NCBI GenBank assembly: GCA_045598705.1
Contig: JAZLMM010000023.1
Span: 1-33,301 of the forward strand
Reading direction: 5' to 3'
Length of the DNA stretch: 33,301 nucleotides
Source: Scatonaster sp045598705
GTDB lineage: Bacteria; Bacillota; Clostridia; Saccharofermentanales; Saccharofermentanaceae
The position numbers and the translations under genes were made by a program. The notes below the pieces were generated by a model. That model searched no databases. It worked only from the letters and a program-made list of their open reading frames with translations, and was not told the origin of the DNA. Below, in pieces: positions 1 to 8,506 of the stretch (the stretch's first letter is position 1; the number at the start of each line of letters is the position of its first letter).

Positions 1-38
1 TGCAGTCTTGAGGGTGCAGTTATTTAATCCCTCTACCA

Positions 39-156
<118 letters not shown>

Positions 157-161
157 TATAT

Positions 162-197
162 GGAGCTCTTTACGGAGACGTAAAGAGCTCCTTTTTT
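162..197 (+). terminator. Intrinsic terminator of the rRNA operon
   Basis: A perfect 13-bp stem (162-174 with 179-191) closes a GAGA tetraloop and is followed by six T residues. It lies six bases after the 5S rRNA, as expected for the end of an rRNA operon. Confidence 0.95.
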
Positions 198-232
198 ATA
201 TTCAAAATTGAAACAAAATTGTAATATTAGGG

Positions 233-259
233 TTGAAATCAGAAGAAGAATGGTATAAT
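233..259 (+). promoter_or_regulatory. Putative promoter of the wal-like operon (extended -10)
   Basis: TTGAAA at 233-238 and TATAAT at 254-259 are separated by only 15 bases. The -10 is preceded by TGG, giving an extended TGnTATAAT element that would compensate for the short spacer. The response regulator starts about 70 bases downstream. The -10 assignment is strong and the -35 is less certain. Confidence 0.65.
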
Positions 260-327
260 TGAAGTAGTTGTTGTATGCTCGGTGTGTATGACGCACCATA
301 TATTGGGGTTAGAAATGGAGACAGCGT

Positions 328-1029
328 ATGTGTGCGAAGATTCTCGTAGTTGATGATGAACAGCAAATCGTTGACTTGTTCAAGCAGAGTTTGGAGAAAG
401 AAGGATATGAAGTCATTACGGCTTTTGATGGTCTTGCTGCAATTGAGCAGGTCGAGCGTCAGAATCCAGATCTGATCCTTCTTGACTGGATGATGCCGAA
501 GATGGATGGTTTCGAAGTTTGTAAGAAGATTCGTCCTAAGACAGCTTCTCCAATCATTATGGTCACCGCAAAGGGTGAAGAGATCGACAAGATCCTTGGT
601 CTTGAGATTGGTGCAGATGATTATATTACAAAGCCTTTCAGCCCACGCGAAGTATTGGCACGTGTGAAGGCTCAGTTGCGTCGTACCACCTATACGGATG
701 AGAAGAACGCAGGCGGACAAGAGAATGTCATTCGTATTGGCGAACTCGAGATAGATAAGAGCGCGTATCAGATTCGCCGTTCTGGTGCAGATGTTGCACT
801 GACCTATCGCGAGTTTCAGCTGGTTCTTTTCTTGGCTGAGAATGCGGGACAAGTCTTCTCTCGTGAAGCACTCCTTGAGCATGTCTGGGGATATGAGTAT
901 TTTGGCGATGTACGTACAGTTGATGTAACGGTTCGTCGTACCAGAGAGAAACTTGAACCCGACCAGAATAATTATCGTTATATTCTTACCAAGCGTGGCG
1001 TAGGTTATTATTTCGACAAAGCACAGTAA
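328..1029 (+). CDS. walR: OmpR/PhoB-family response regulator, WalR-like
   Basis: This 233-residue protein is a DNA-binding response regulator. The N-terminal receiver domain (about residues 3-120) shows the acidic pair D9-D10, the phospho-acceptor D53 in LLDWMMP, the switch T80 and K102 in TKPF. The C-terminal winged-helix domain (about 130-230) carries the family signatures TYREFQL, VDVTVRR and RGVGYYF. The start ATG is preceded by GGAG at 317-320. It is followed after three bases by a histidine kinase, and further down by walJ-like and rlmH genes. That order matches the Firmicutes wal locus, whose WalR controls cell-wall hydrolase genes. The family call is firm from sequence. The WalR identity is inferred mainly from gene neighbourhood; a PhoP-like regulator is the alternative. 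Confidence 0.9.
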   Translation: MCAKILVVDDEQQIVDLFKQSLEKEGYEVITAFDGLAAIEQVERQNPDLILLDWMMPKMDGFEVCKKIRPKTASPIIMVTAKGEEIDKILGLEIGADDYITKPFSPREVLARVKAQLRRTTYTDEKNAGGQENVIRIGELEIDKSAYQIRRSGADVALTYREFQLVLFLAENAGQVFSREALLEHVWGYEYFGDVRTVDVTVRRTREKLEPDQNNYRYILTKRGVGYYFDKAQ

Positions 1030-1032
1030 TCA

Positions 1033-2994
1033 ATGTTAGACTTTATCCAGCAATTGTCTTTCTCTTTGAACATGTGGGACCAGGTGATTTCACCAGTCCC
1101 TATGCTTTTGATAGGCATTTTTACAGGTGCAATTATTTCCGGACTTCTTGTATATCTGATTCTCCGCAAATCGTTCAGAAGAAGACAACGCGAATTGCGA
1201 TTTCTTAATGCAGCAAATGGCGTATCGAATTCCGTTCTCAATATTGTTCAGATGGGCGTTGTGGCCTACACAGATAAAGGGACGCTTCTTTTCAACAATC
1301 AGAATTGCCTGAAGAGACTGAAAGTCGAAGAGCTTCCCCAGTCTTTTACCGAGTTTGTATCCACATTTATTCCGGATAAGAATGTGGCTGTGCAGCTTCA
1401 GCTTTATGAGACAGACCTACAGGAACAGACTGCCCTTGAGAGTGAAGATGATGGTGTTGAGAAAGAGACGATCGAATCGGTTACAACACGTGTTGAGAGA
1501 AATAACCGCATCATACAGTTCCATTTTTCCAAGCCTTTCTTCCCACAGTCAACCAAGCGCGGCTGGGTGGTTGTCATGGAGGATGTGACAAAGATTGCAC
1601 GACAGGAACAACAGCGAAGATTATTTGTCTCCACAGTGTCTCATGAATTGAAGACACCGCTAGCTTCGGTTACCGGATATTCGGAATTACTCTTAGATTG
1701 GGGACTTGACAATAAGAATCTTGATGAAATCAGGGAAGACGTGACAAGGATTCATGACGAAGGCAAACGAATCAATGCCATCATCAACAACCTGTCATTC
1801 CTTTCTCAAATCGAGAACAATAAAGAGAAGACCGAAATGGCTGTCTATCGAATCGATCAGGCTGTTGAAGAGACATGCCAGAAGTATCAGGAAGTTGCAA
1901 GGAAGAACGGCATCCAATTAAATTACCAGAGTCTTACTGCAAACATGCCGACGGTGTATGGAAACCGCAGTATGACGGAGCAGATGGTTGGTAATCTTAT
2001 TACCAATGCAGTGAAGTATTCTGATGCGAACACAACAATTTGGGTATTTATTCAGGGGCACGAGAATGACGTGACCATCAAAGTACAGGACCAAGGAAGA
2101 GGTATACCGAAATCCCAGGTCGACAAAGTATTCAATGCTTTTTTTCGTGTTGATGAGACAGGCTCGCGCCAAGCAGGGGGAAGTGGACTGGGTCTTGCTA
2201 TCGTGAAGATGATGGCCGAAGTCCAGGAAGCGCGCGTAGCGCTGGTGACCCGGTGTGCGGAAGATGAGGAAACGGAAGGGCAGAGAGAAGAGGTCGGTAC
2301 AGATTTCTACATTACCATTCCTACGGCAGAATCTGTGTTCCGAGAAGCTTTGGCCGGTGTGAAGGCGAACGCAGAACGAGATGAAGTACTCTACCGTAAG
2401 GCGACAGCTTACATGCGTAAAATCAATGATGATGTATTCGATCTCGGTTTGAATCTAGAAACATTGAACGATCCGGAACTCGAACAACTTCTTTACTCGC
2501 ACCTAGTATTTATTGATGAAATTGATTCTGAATGTGATAATATAAGTGAGGTTCAGATTCCAGAGAACGTACCGCAGGTATATGAAGCGCCGATCGTCAA
2601 TGCGGTTGTGGAAGAGATGCCACAAACTAAAGAGACATTTGAGACGCAATCCGTTGTGGGAACGCTCCCTCTGACAGAGGAAGACAACGTGTCGACAGAA
2701 TCCGAGTCAGTCATCCCACAGAAAGAAGTAGATGAGGCCGTGGAATGGGTATCGCTCCAGGAACGTGAAACCAAAGTCCTTGTTCCAGATCCACCGCACT
2801 TGTCAAAGCCGATTTGGAACAAAGAAACGATTGGCTCACAGAATGCCGAGAAACGACGTCAGTCAAGAATGAAACATGCGGCTGGCAAGAAGAAAGTGGC
2901 GAAAGACTCGACAGAGCAGGAGAACGCAACGTCCAGAAGTCTTCTCAGGCAGGTGACCGAATCAACAATGGACCGAAATATTGAGAGCAAATGA
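1033..2994 (+). CDS. walK: Sensor histidine kinase, WalK-like, with long C-terminal extension
   Basis: This 653-residue membrane sensor kinase is the likely partner of the preceding regulator. One hydrophobic span (about residues 22-44) is followed by a PAS-like region (about 60-190). The HisKA motif SHELKTPL places the phospho-accepting histidine at H204. The ATPase domain has the N box NLITNAVKYSD (321-331), G1 box DQGRGIP (353-359) and G2 box GGSGLGL (382-388), and ends near residue 430. About 220 residues follow that are outside the usual family length; they are acidic first and then basic near the end (EKRRQSRMKH region). Classical WalK has two spans, an extracellular sensor and HAMP; here there is no room for an extracellular domain. 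No Shine-Dalgarno is visible before the ATG, so translation is probably coupled to the regulator three bases upstream. Confidence 0.88.
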   Translation: MLDFIQQLSFSLNMWDQVISPVPMLLIGIFTGAIISGLLVYLILRKSFRRRQRELRFLNAANGVSNSVLNIVQMGVVAYTDKGTLLFNNQNCLKRLKVEELPQSFTEFVSTFIPDKNVAVQLQLYETDLQEQTALESEDDGVEKETIESVTTRVERNNRIIQFHFSKPFFPQSTKRGWVVVMEDVTKIARQEQQRRLFVSTVSHELKTPLASVTGYSELLLDWGLDNKNLDEIREDVTRIHDEGKRINAIINNLSFLSQIENNKEKTEMAVYRIDQAVEETCQKYQEVARKNGIQLNYQSLTANMPTVYGNRSMTEQMVGNLITNAVKYSDANTTIWVFIQGHENDVTIKVQDQGRGIPKSQVDKVFNAFFRVDETGSRQAGGSGLGLAIVKMMAEVQEARVALVTRCAEDEETEGQREEVGTDFYITIPTAESVFREALAGVKANAERDEVLYRKATAYMRKINDDVFDLGLNLETLNDPELEQLLYSHLVFIDEIDSECDNISEVQIPENVPQVYEAPIVNAVVEEMPQTKETFETQSVVGTLPLTEEDNVSTESESVIPQKEVDEAVEWVSLQERETKVLVPDPPHLSKPIWNKETIGSQNAEKRRQSRMKHAAGKKKVAKDSTEQENATSRSLLRQVTESTMDRNIESK

Positions 2995-3032
2995 ACACTG
3001 AGGGTGCGAAGCGAATAGAGGGGTTATAAGTT

Positions 3033-4340
3033 ATGTCAAGTTATCGAATCGTGGGTGCGAAGCGACTTCACGGAGATGTGAATATAAGCGGAAGTAAGAA
3101 TGCAGTTCTAGGTATTCTGGCAGCAGCAATGATGCTCGATGGGCCTTGCACCATTGAAAATGTTCCGGATATTGTGGATGTTCGTGCAATGCTGGAGATC
3201 TGTGAGACACTCGGCGCAAAGATTTCACCTATTGGGGATGGTACTTATGAGATTGATCCAACAAAGATCAACACTTATGAAGCAACCAATGTTAAGGTAA
3301 AGAATATCCGTGCATCCTATTATCTACTGGGCGCACTTCTTACGCGTTTCCACAAAGCAACGATGTATATGCCAGGTGGCTGTAATTTTGGCAATCGGCC
3401 GATTGACCTCCACTTGAAGGGCTTTCAGAAAATGGGTGCGAAGGGCACGCGTGCGACAGATATACGTGATGGTATCATTCGCATTGTTGCAGACGAGTTG
3501 AAGGGCACACATATTTTCCTGGATGTTGTCAGTGTAGGTGCTACGATTAACCTTATGCTTGCTGCAACGAAGGCCACAGGCACAACTGTAATTGAGAATG
3601 CGGCCAAAGAACCCCATATCGTCGACGTGGCGAACTTTCTAAATGCAATGGGTGCAAATATCAAAGGCGCCGGTACGGATACGATTCGAATCAAAGGTGT
3701 CCCGGTACTGCCTGGAGGATATGCATATTCTGTCATCCCAGACCAGATTGAAGCCGGTACTTACATGATTGCTGCAGCCGTTACACGTGGTGATGTGACG
3801 ATTCATAATCTTATCCCGAAGCATATGGAACCACTGACCGTGAAGATGTTGGAGATGGGGTATAACATTGAGCAAGGCGATGATTGGATTCGTGTTTCAA
3901 TCGATGAGGATGTTGAATTGGAACCGACCAATTTTAAGACCAGCCCGTATCCAGGCTTCCCTACAGACCTTCAGCCTCAGGCTACAGTCATGTTGTGTCA
4001 GGCCAAAGGATTGAGTCGCATGCATGAGAATGTGTGGGACAATCGTTTCCAATATATTCCGGAACTTCAGTCCATGGGCGCGACCATCTCTGTCGTGGAG
4101 AAAATGGCACTGATTAATGGACCTGTGAAATTCTCAGGTGCAAGCGTCAATGCACTAGATCTTCGTGCCGGTGCGGCAATGGTTCTGGCCGGATTGGCTG
4201 CGGATGGCGTGACAACAGTCTATTCCGCCAACCGAATCGATCGCGGATATGAGAAGATTCTCGAGAAACTTCGTGGAATCGGTGCAGAGATTGAACATAT
4301 TGATGAAGAACGGGAACACAACCCGTCCGAAGAAGAGTAA
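3033..4340 (+). CDS. murA: UDP-N-acetylglucosamine 1-carboxyvinyltransferase
   Basis: MurA transfers enolpyruvate from phosphoenolpyruvate to UDP-GlcNAc, the first committed cytoplasmic step of peptidoglycan synthesis. The 435-residue length is typical. Visible signatures are SGSKNAVLG with K22-N23, the active-site Cys117 in PGGCNFGNRPIDLH (the fosfomycin target position in this family), TDLQPQ with the catalytic aspartate, and the late motif NRIDRGYEK. A GAGGGG motif precedes the ATG. It sits 38 bases after the sensor kinase and directly before the walJ-like gene, so it is probably co-transcribed with the wal-like two-component system. The C-terminus is a short acidic tail. Many Firmicutes carry two MurA paralogues; which one this is cannot be decided here. 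Confidence 0.96.
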   Translation: MSSYRIVGAKRLHGDVNISGSKNAVLGILAAAMMLDGPCTIENVPDIVDVRAMLEICETLGAKISPIGDGTYEIDPTKINTYEATNVKVKNIRASYYLLGALLTRFHKATMYMPGGCNFGNRPIDLHLKGFQKMGAKGTRATDIRDGIIRIVADELKGTHIFLDVVSVGATINLMLAATKATGTTVIENAAKEPHIVDVANFLNAMGANIKGAGTDTIRIKGVPVLPGGYAYSVIPDQIEAGTYMIAAAVTRGDVTIHNLIPKHMEPLTVKMLEMGYNIEQGDDWIRVSIDEDVELEPTNFKTSPYPGFPTDLQPQATVMLCQAKGLSRMHENVWDNRFQYIPELQSMGATISVVEKMALINGPVKFSGASVNALDLRAGAAMVLAGLAADGVTTVYSANRIDRGYEKILEKLRGIGAEIEHIDEEREHNPSEEE

Positions 4341-4361
4341 TTGTCGGGAGTCCCCCCAGTC

Positions 4362-5186
4362 ATGGAATTGAACGCCGACTCACTTCAAATTATGCCATTG
4401 TTTAGCGGCAGTAGCGGCAATGCCATTCTCATCCAAAATGGGAAGCAGAATATTCTTGTGGATGCCGGACAGAACTGCAAGAAAATTGTTGAGGCACTGG
4501 CAAAGGTTCAGCTGTTACCAGAAGATTTGTCTGCAATCCTCATTACGCACGATCATAGCGACCATATTTCCGGACTAGATGTTTTTACTCGGAAGTATCA
4601 GGTTCCCATTTATGCAACAGCATTGACGTGGCGGGGAATCCACGCAATTGAACGAAAACCCCATGCTGTGGAACTGGATCACGAGATTATTCCAGGTGAG
4701 ACTTTTAACATAGAAGAAGTTGAAGTAACTGCATTTGATACACCGCACGATGCGCAGGGTTCTTGCGGTTATCGATTCTCAAGTCATGAAAGAAGCGTCG
4801 CAGTTGCAACAGACATTGGATTCATGACGCCGGTCGTTCTAGAGAGTCTTAAAGGCTGTGAGATGATTCTGCTTGAGGCCAATTACGACAAAGACATGCT
4901 TTGGAACGGAGAATACCCGTATCATCTAAAGAAGAGAATAGACGGCAATTACGGACATCTTTGCAACGATGACTGTGCCCGTACGGTCGTTGAACTATAT
5001 AAATTCGGTACGCGTCACTTTATTCTCGGGCACTTAAGCAAGGAGAATAATCTGCCGCAGGTGGCTGAACGTACGGTGCTGCGTGCGATGGAAGCAGAGC
5101 AGCTTCTTCGTGACCGAGATTATGTTCTTCAGATTGCCAATCGCTATGTTCCGACGATACCCATTTCTTTGGAGAGAAACGCATGA
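4362..5186 (+). CDS. walJ: Metallo-beta-lactamase-fold hydrolase, WalJ (YycJ)-like
   Basis: This 274-residue cytoplasmic protein has the metallo-beta-lactamase fold. The metal-binding motif THDHSDH lies at residues 62-68, preceded by LVDAG, and a later ATDIGF segment supplies another ligand region. The N-terminal FSGSSGNA pattern is typical of the WalJ/YycJ family, linked to coordination of cell division with DNA replication. I chose the ATG at 4362 because GGGAG lies upstream at 4347-4350; a TTG at 4341, directly after the murA stop, would add seven residues, and an ATG at 4392 is also possible. It overlaps the next gene, rlmH, by four bases (ATGA), which implies translational coupling. The same walJ-rlmH proximity is known from Bacillus. 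Confidence 0.88.
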   Translation: MELNADSLQIMPLFSGSSGNAILIQNGKQNILVDAGQNCKKIVEALAKVQLLPEDLSAILITHDHSDHISGLDVFTRKYQVPIYATALTWRGIHAIERKPHAVELDHEIIPGETFNIEEVEVTAFDTPHDAQGSCGYRFSSHERSVAVATDIGFMTPVVLESLKGCEMILLEANYDKDMLWNGEYPYHLKKRIDGNYGHLCNDDCARTVVELYKFGTRHFILGHLSKENNLPQVAERTVLRAMEAEQLLRDRDYVLQIANRYVPTIPISLERNA

Positions 5187-5647
5187 AACTTCAAATTGTC
5201 TGTGCAGGAAAAATCAAAGAGAAATGGCTGAATGATGGGATTGCTGAATATACGAAGCGATTATCCCGCTACACCAATGTAGAATTCGTAGAAGTGGCCG
5301 ATGCACCAGATACCATTCCCGTCAAGCAAGCCTTGGCGCAAGAAGGTGAACGGATGCTTCAACGAATTCGCCCAAGCGCCTATGTAATTGTGATGGATCT
5401 TCACGGCAAGGAACTTGATTCGGAGACATGGAGTCAGCATGTGGTGGAAGGGTACGAGAAAGGCGGTTCCGAGCTTGTTATCTTGATTGGTGGTTCAAAC
5501 GGCTTGTCGCCAGAAGTGGTGGCCCGAGCAAATGAAAGGGTATGTCTATCCAAGATGACGTTCACCCATCAAATGACCCGCCTAATTGTTTTGGAACAGG
5601 TATATCGCGGATTCAAAATCCATTTCGGTGAAAAGTATCATAAGTAA
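5183..5647 (+). CDS. rlmH: 23S rRNA (pseudouridine-1915 N3)-methyltransferase RlmH
   Basis: RlmH is a small SPOUT-class methyltransferase that uses S-adenosylmethionine to methylate pseudouridine 1915 in helix 69 of 23S rRNA. The 154-residue length is typical. The cofactor-binding knot is visible as IGGSNGLS (102-109). The C-terminal signature FTHQMTRLIVLEQVYRGF followed by KIHFGEKYHK is close to the family consensus. The start overlaps the stop of the walJ-like gene in ATGA. No strong terminator follows; a new promoter appears about 20 bases downstream of the stop. Confidence 0.96.
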   Translation: MKLQIVCAGKIKEKWLNDGIAEYTKRLSRYTNVEFVEVADAPDTIPVKQALAQEGERMLQRIRPSAYVIVMDLHGKELDSETWSQHVVEGYEKGGSELVILIGGSNGLSPEVVARANERVCLSKMTFTHQMTRLIVLEQVYRGFKIHFGEKYHK

Positions 5648-5668
5648 ATAATATTTTCCCCAAAAGTC

Positions 5669-5697
5669 TTTTCACCCGCAGATAGTTAGGATAAAAT
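5669..5697 (+). promoter_or_regulatory. Putative promoter of the collagen-like gene
   Basis: TTTTCA (5669-5674) and TAAAAT (5692-5697) are separated by exactly 17 bases, 34 bases before the start codon. The -35 is weak but identical to the one proposed for the GH9 cellulase gene. Confidence 0.55.
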
Positions 5698-5730
5698 AAG
5701 ATGAAGTAAAAGTATCGAGGAGTTGGGGCT

Positions 5731-7407
5731 ATGAGAGACTCGGTCAAAATTGTTATTGCTAGTATTGTGTGCCTGGGCATTGTAGGTGCCGCAGGTGTTT
5801 ATGTGTATTTTTCAAGAAATAAGAATGAAAATCGCAATATTGAAACCAGAATCAACAACGAGACAAATGCACTGGAATGGAAATATGAGGGTGCAGGCGA
5901 GGGCGAATGGAAAGTTCTGATGCAGTTGGATTCCCTGAAAGGTTCTGATGGTCAGACGCCGGATATCGTGAATGAGAATGGTGTGATTGGATATTTTGAT
6001 GAAGAAGGAAAATTGGTTCCGATTATCTCCACCAATGACCTGATTGGTTCACAAGGTAAGACTGGTGCTCAAGGTGCGCAGGGTGCACAAGGCGATCAGG
6101 GTACGCAAGGTATTCAGGGTGAGAAGGGTGAAGATGGCCGCACACCTGAGTTCCGCTTGAACGGTGATTTTGTTCAGTGGAAGTATACTGATGAATCCAA
6201 CTGGAAGACGTTGGTTGCATTAGAGAACCTAACGGGCAATCGTGGTGCAGATGGACGTTCTGTCGAGATTCGCAATAATGGCACAGATATTGTATGGCGT
6301 TATGCCAATGACCAAGAGAGCCCATGGCATCCAATTGTTCAAGTAGAGGCGTTGAAGGGTGAAGCTGGCCCAATTGGTGAACGTGGACCGATCGGTGAGA
6401 CCGGACCTGCAGGCGAACCTGGCAAAAACGGTCGTGAAGTCAATATTCAGACAATAGATAACGTTGTGAAGTGGAAGTATGTGGACGAGGATGACAGCGC
6501 ATGGAGACCGTTGATTGCCATGGCTGATATTACTGGCGTTCCAGGTGTTACCGGCGTTCCGGGACAGAATGGTCAGAGCGTAGCACTTCGTGTGAATAGT
6601 GAAGCGAATGAGATTCAGTGGAAACATGAGAATGATGCAAATTGGACAACGCTCGTTTCCCTTTCTGCACTAAAGGGTGCGAAGGGTGACACCGGTGAAC
6701 AGGGTGTTTCTGGTGTTCCTGGTGTTCCTGGTAAGAAACTTGAAGTGAAGAAGTTTAACGCATTACCGGCAGTTACAGAAGATCCAAGCGATCCGAGTAT
6801 CACAGCGTTCCCTGGTCGTGAGGCGATGATTATGTACCGATACGAAGGTGAAGGCGAAAATGCTTGGAAAGAACTGGTCAAGCTGAAAGATATTAAGGGC
6901 GACGCTGGAAAAGATGCACAGCTTACAGATTTGACCGATCTTCGTGTAGAGAAAGATGTTGTCGTGGGTCAGGATACTTCTGTTGATCCGGCGATTGATA
7001 TCAAGGAAGACCAGATCCAGTGGAAGGATGCAAGTGGAAATTGGCAGAGACTTTGCGCACTTGCTGATTTGAATGTGACAGTTCCTACTCCGGAAACCAA
7101 GGAATTCTATACGAGCACAGGTAGTGATGTAGCAATCGATGCGACGAAGAACTACCTGGTAACGATGACAATCAGCGGCGAAAATGCGACAGATAATCTG
7201 GTGTACGCATCTGTTTCTTGCGCAGGAAATAACTTATCAGGAACTTGGCTTCCACAGATTACGGATACATCGACAGATCCGGCAACTGTATATCCTTATA
7301 AGAATACGGTTACGACATCCTTTATTGTAACAGGTAGTGACAATCTTGAGTTTGACACCACCAATATTAACGGCATGAGCCTGAATGTAACAGTTTCTGA
7401 GATTTAA
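5731..7407 (+). CDS. Membrane-anchored collagen-like protein with alternating Trp-rich modules
   Basis: This 558-residue protein starts with an uncleaved-looking hydrophobic segment (about residues 6-27), so it is probably an exported, N-terminally anchored surface protein. It then has about eight copies of a short module with the pattern [I/V]xWKY...W..L[V/I].[L/M]..L[K/T]G. These modules are separated by Gly-X-Y collagen triplets. The longest triplet runs are at residues 106-138 (about eleven triplets) and 210-236 (about nine); shorter runs lie near 268-284, 316-334 and 390-394. The last 100 residues are non-repetitive, Thr/Asn-rich and predicted mostly beta, and may be a trimerising or binding head. 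The start has GAGGAG at 5717-5722. Its ligand is unknown. Bacterial collagen-like proteins often act in adhesion or spore or surface coats, but that is only family knowledge. Confidence 0.85.
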   Translation: MRDSVKIVIASIVCLGIVGAAGVYVYFSRNKNENRNIETRINNETNALEWKYEGAGEGEWKVLMQLDSLKGSDGQTPDIVNENGVIGYFDEEGKLVPIISTNDLIGSQGKTGAQGAQGAQGDQGTQGIQGEKGEDGRTPEFRLNGDFVQWKYTDESNWKTLVALENLTGNRGADGRSVEIRNNGTDIVWRYANDQESPWHPIVQVEALKGEAGPIGERGPIGETGPAGEPGKNGREVNIQTIDNVVKWKYVDEDDSAWRPLIAMADITGVPGVTGVPGQNGQSVALRVNSEANEIQWKHENDANWTTLVSLSALKGAKGDTGEQGVSGVPGVPGKKLEVKKFNALPAVTEDPSDPSITAFPGREAMIMYRYEGEGENAWKELVKLKDIKGDAGKDAQLTDLTDLRVEKDVVVGQDTSVDPAIDIKEDQIQWKDASGNWQRLCALADLNVTVPTPETKEFYTSTGSDVAIDATKNYLVTMTISGENATDNLVYASVSCAGNNLSGTWLPQITDTSTDPATVYPYKNTVTTSFIVTGSDNLEFDTTNINGMSLNVTVSEI

Positions 7408-7426
7408 GGATAAGGAGTCGCGGTTG

Positions 7427-7915
7427 ATGGAACGTCGAGATAAAGTCAATTACTATCTAGATCTGGCTGAAGTGGTGGCCAAGCGTAGCACATGTCTTCG
7501 AAGACATTATGGTGCGGTCATCGTGAAGAATGATGAAGTCATCTCTACAGGATATGTGGGAGCGCCGCGCGGTAGACAGAACTGTTCGGATATCGGTACT
7601 TGCGTACGTGAGCAACTCCAGATTCCAAGAGGAGAGCGCTATGAACTCTGCAGAAGCGTACATGCTGAGCAGAATGCAATCATTAGTGCAAGTCGAGATA
7701 AGATGATTGGCGCAACCATGTATCTGTCCGGATACGATGCCAAGACAGGGGACTATATCGCGAAGTCAAATTCCTGTTCGCTATGTAAGCGCATGATCAT
7801 TAATGCCGGTATTGATGAGGTGGTCGTTCGCGACAGCAAAGAAGAGTACCGTGTGGTGAGGGTACAGGATTGGATCGATAATGACGAATCGCTCGAAGGC
7901 AAGCGAGGATATTAA
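7427..7915 (+). CDS. Deoxycytidylate (dCMP) deaminase, ComEB-like
   Basis: This 162-residue enzyme belongs to the zinc-dependent cytidine/deoxycytidylate deaminase family. It would convert dCMP to dUMP for thymidylate synthesis. The zinc site is visible as HAEQNAI (H79, catalytic E81) and the cysteine pair CSLC (C117, C120), followed by KRMIINAGI. Most relatives have Pro before the first of these cysteines; here it is Ser. A second Cys cluster (C23, C53, C59) is typical of the ComEB branch. I chose the ATG at 7427, nine bases after AAGGAG (7412-7417); a TTG at 7424 is also possible. It starts 19 bases after the collagen-like gene and may share its transcript. It converges with the phosphodiesterase gene, and no terminator is visible in the 24 bases between them. 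Confidence 0.92.
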   Translation: MERRDKVNYYLDLAEVVAKRSTCLRRHYGAVIVKNDEVISTGYVGAPRGRQNCSDIGTCVREQLQIPRGERYELCRSVHAEQNAIISASRDKMIGATMYLSGYDAKTGDYIAKSNSCSLCKRMIINAGIDEVVVRDSKEEYRVVRVQDWIDNDESLEGKRGY

Positions 7916-7939
7916 GCGTTCTATTAAAATGAGTTTGTA

Positions 7940-8491
7940 TTAGGTGGTGAGGTCGTAGGTGTGGACGATCTTGCCATCTAATTCTTTCAGCTGAACTTCT
8001 GTCTCGGAAAGAATAATATAACCGCGGTGAGTATTCTCTTTCGGGTAAGAAGGAGAACCAGGGTTAAGATAGAGGACACCTTCGGGTAGTTCTTCACAGG
8101 CCACAACGTGGGTGTGACCCGTGAGAAGAATATCACCTTTTCGAAGAGAAGGGAGATTCGAAGGATTGTAGTGATGCCCGTGCGTGCAGAATACGAGCCG
8201 ATTGCCAAGAGAAAGCGTCGTGTAGTCAGCCAAGATAGGGAAATCCAGCACCTGCTGATCCACTTCTGCATCACAGTTACCACGCACACAGATGATATCA
8301 TCCTTGTGGGCGTTGAGCAGTTCGATGACCGCTTTGGGTTGATAGGTCGGAAGAAGGGGATTTCTCGGACCGAAATACAGGATGTCTCCCAGAAGGACAA
8401 GACGATCAGCCTGTTCACGATGATAAGCTTCAAGAATCTGCGCACAGAAATCCGGGTATCCATGAATATCAGATGCAACGAAATACTTCAT
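7940..8491 (-). CDS. yfcE: YfcE/MJ0936-family metallophosphodiesterase
   Basis: This 183-residue protein has all calcineurin-like phosphoesterase metal motifs: SDIHG (D8, H10), LGDILYFGPRNP (D36), the GNCD motif (71-74), THGH (103-106) and GHTH (125-128). These ligate two metal ions. E. coli YfcE hydrolyses phosphodiesters such as bis-pNPP; the natural substrate is unknown. The segment LNPGSPSYPKE is also typical of this subfamily. I prefer ATG at 8491, 11 bases after AAAGGAG; a GTG at 8500 would add three residues but lies only two bases from that site. It follows the DUF1294 gene by 15 bases on the same strand and is probably co-transcribed with it. Confidence 0.92.
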   Translation of the reverse strand: MKYFVASDIHGYPDFCAQILEAYHREQADRLVLLGDILYFGPRNPLLPTYQPKAVIELLNAHKDDIICVRGNCDAEVDQQVLDFPILADYTTLSLGNRLVFCTHGHHYNPSNLPSLRKGDILLTGHTHVVACEELPEGVLYLNPGSPSYPKENTHRGYIILSETEVQLKELDGKIVHTYDLTT

Positions 8492-8506
8492 GTGGGACAC
8501 GCTCCT

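Noticed and set aside
202..882. 226-codon minus-strand frame opposite the response regulator
   Set aside because: It covers the wal promoter and an excellent response-regulator gene; no promoter or ribosome binding site supports it.
6031..6150. Tandem GGTGCNCAA-type repeats as a CRISPR or satellite
   Set aside because: They are Gly-X-Y codons in a coding frame; there are no equal spacers.
5731..6881. Minus-strand frames opposite the collagen-like gene
   Set aside because: Their Pro/Ser/His-rich sequence is the antisense of Gly-X-Y codons.
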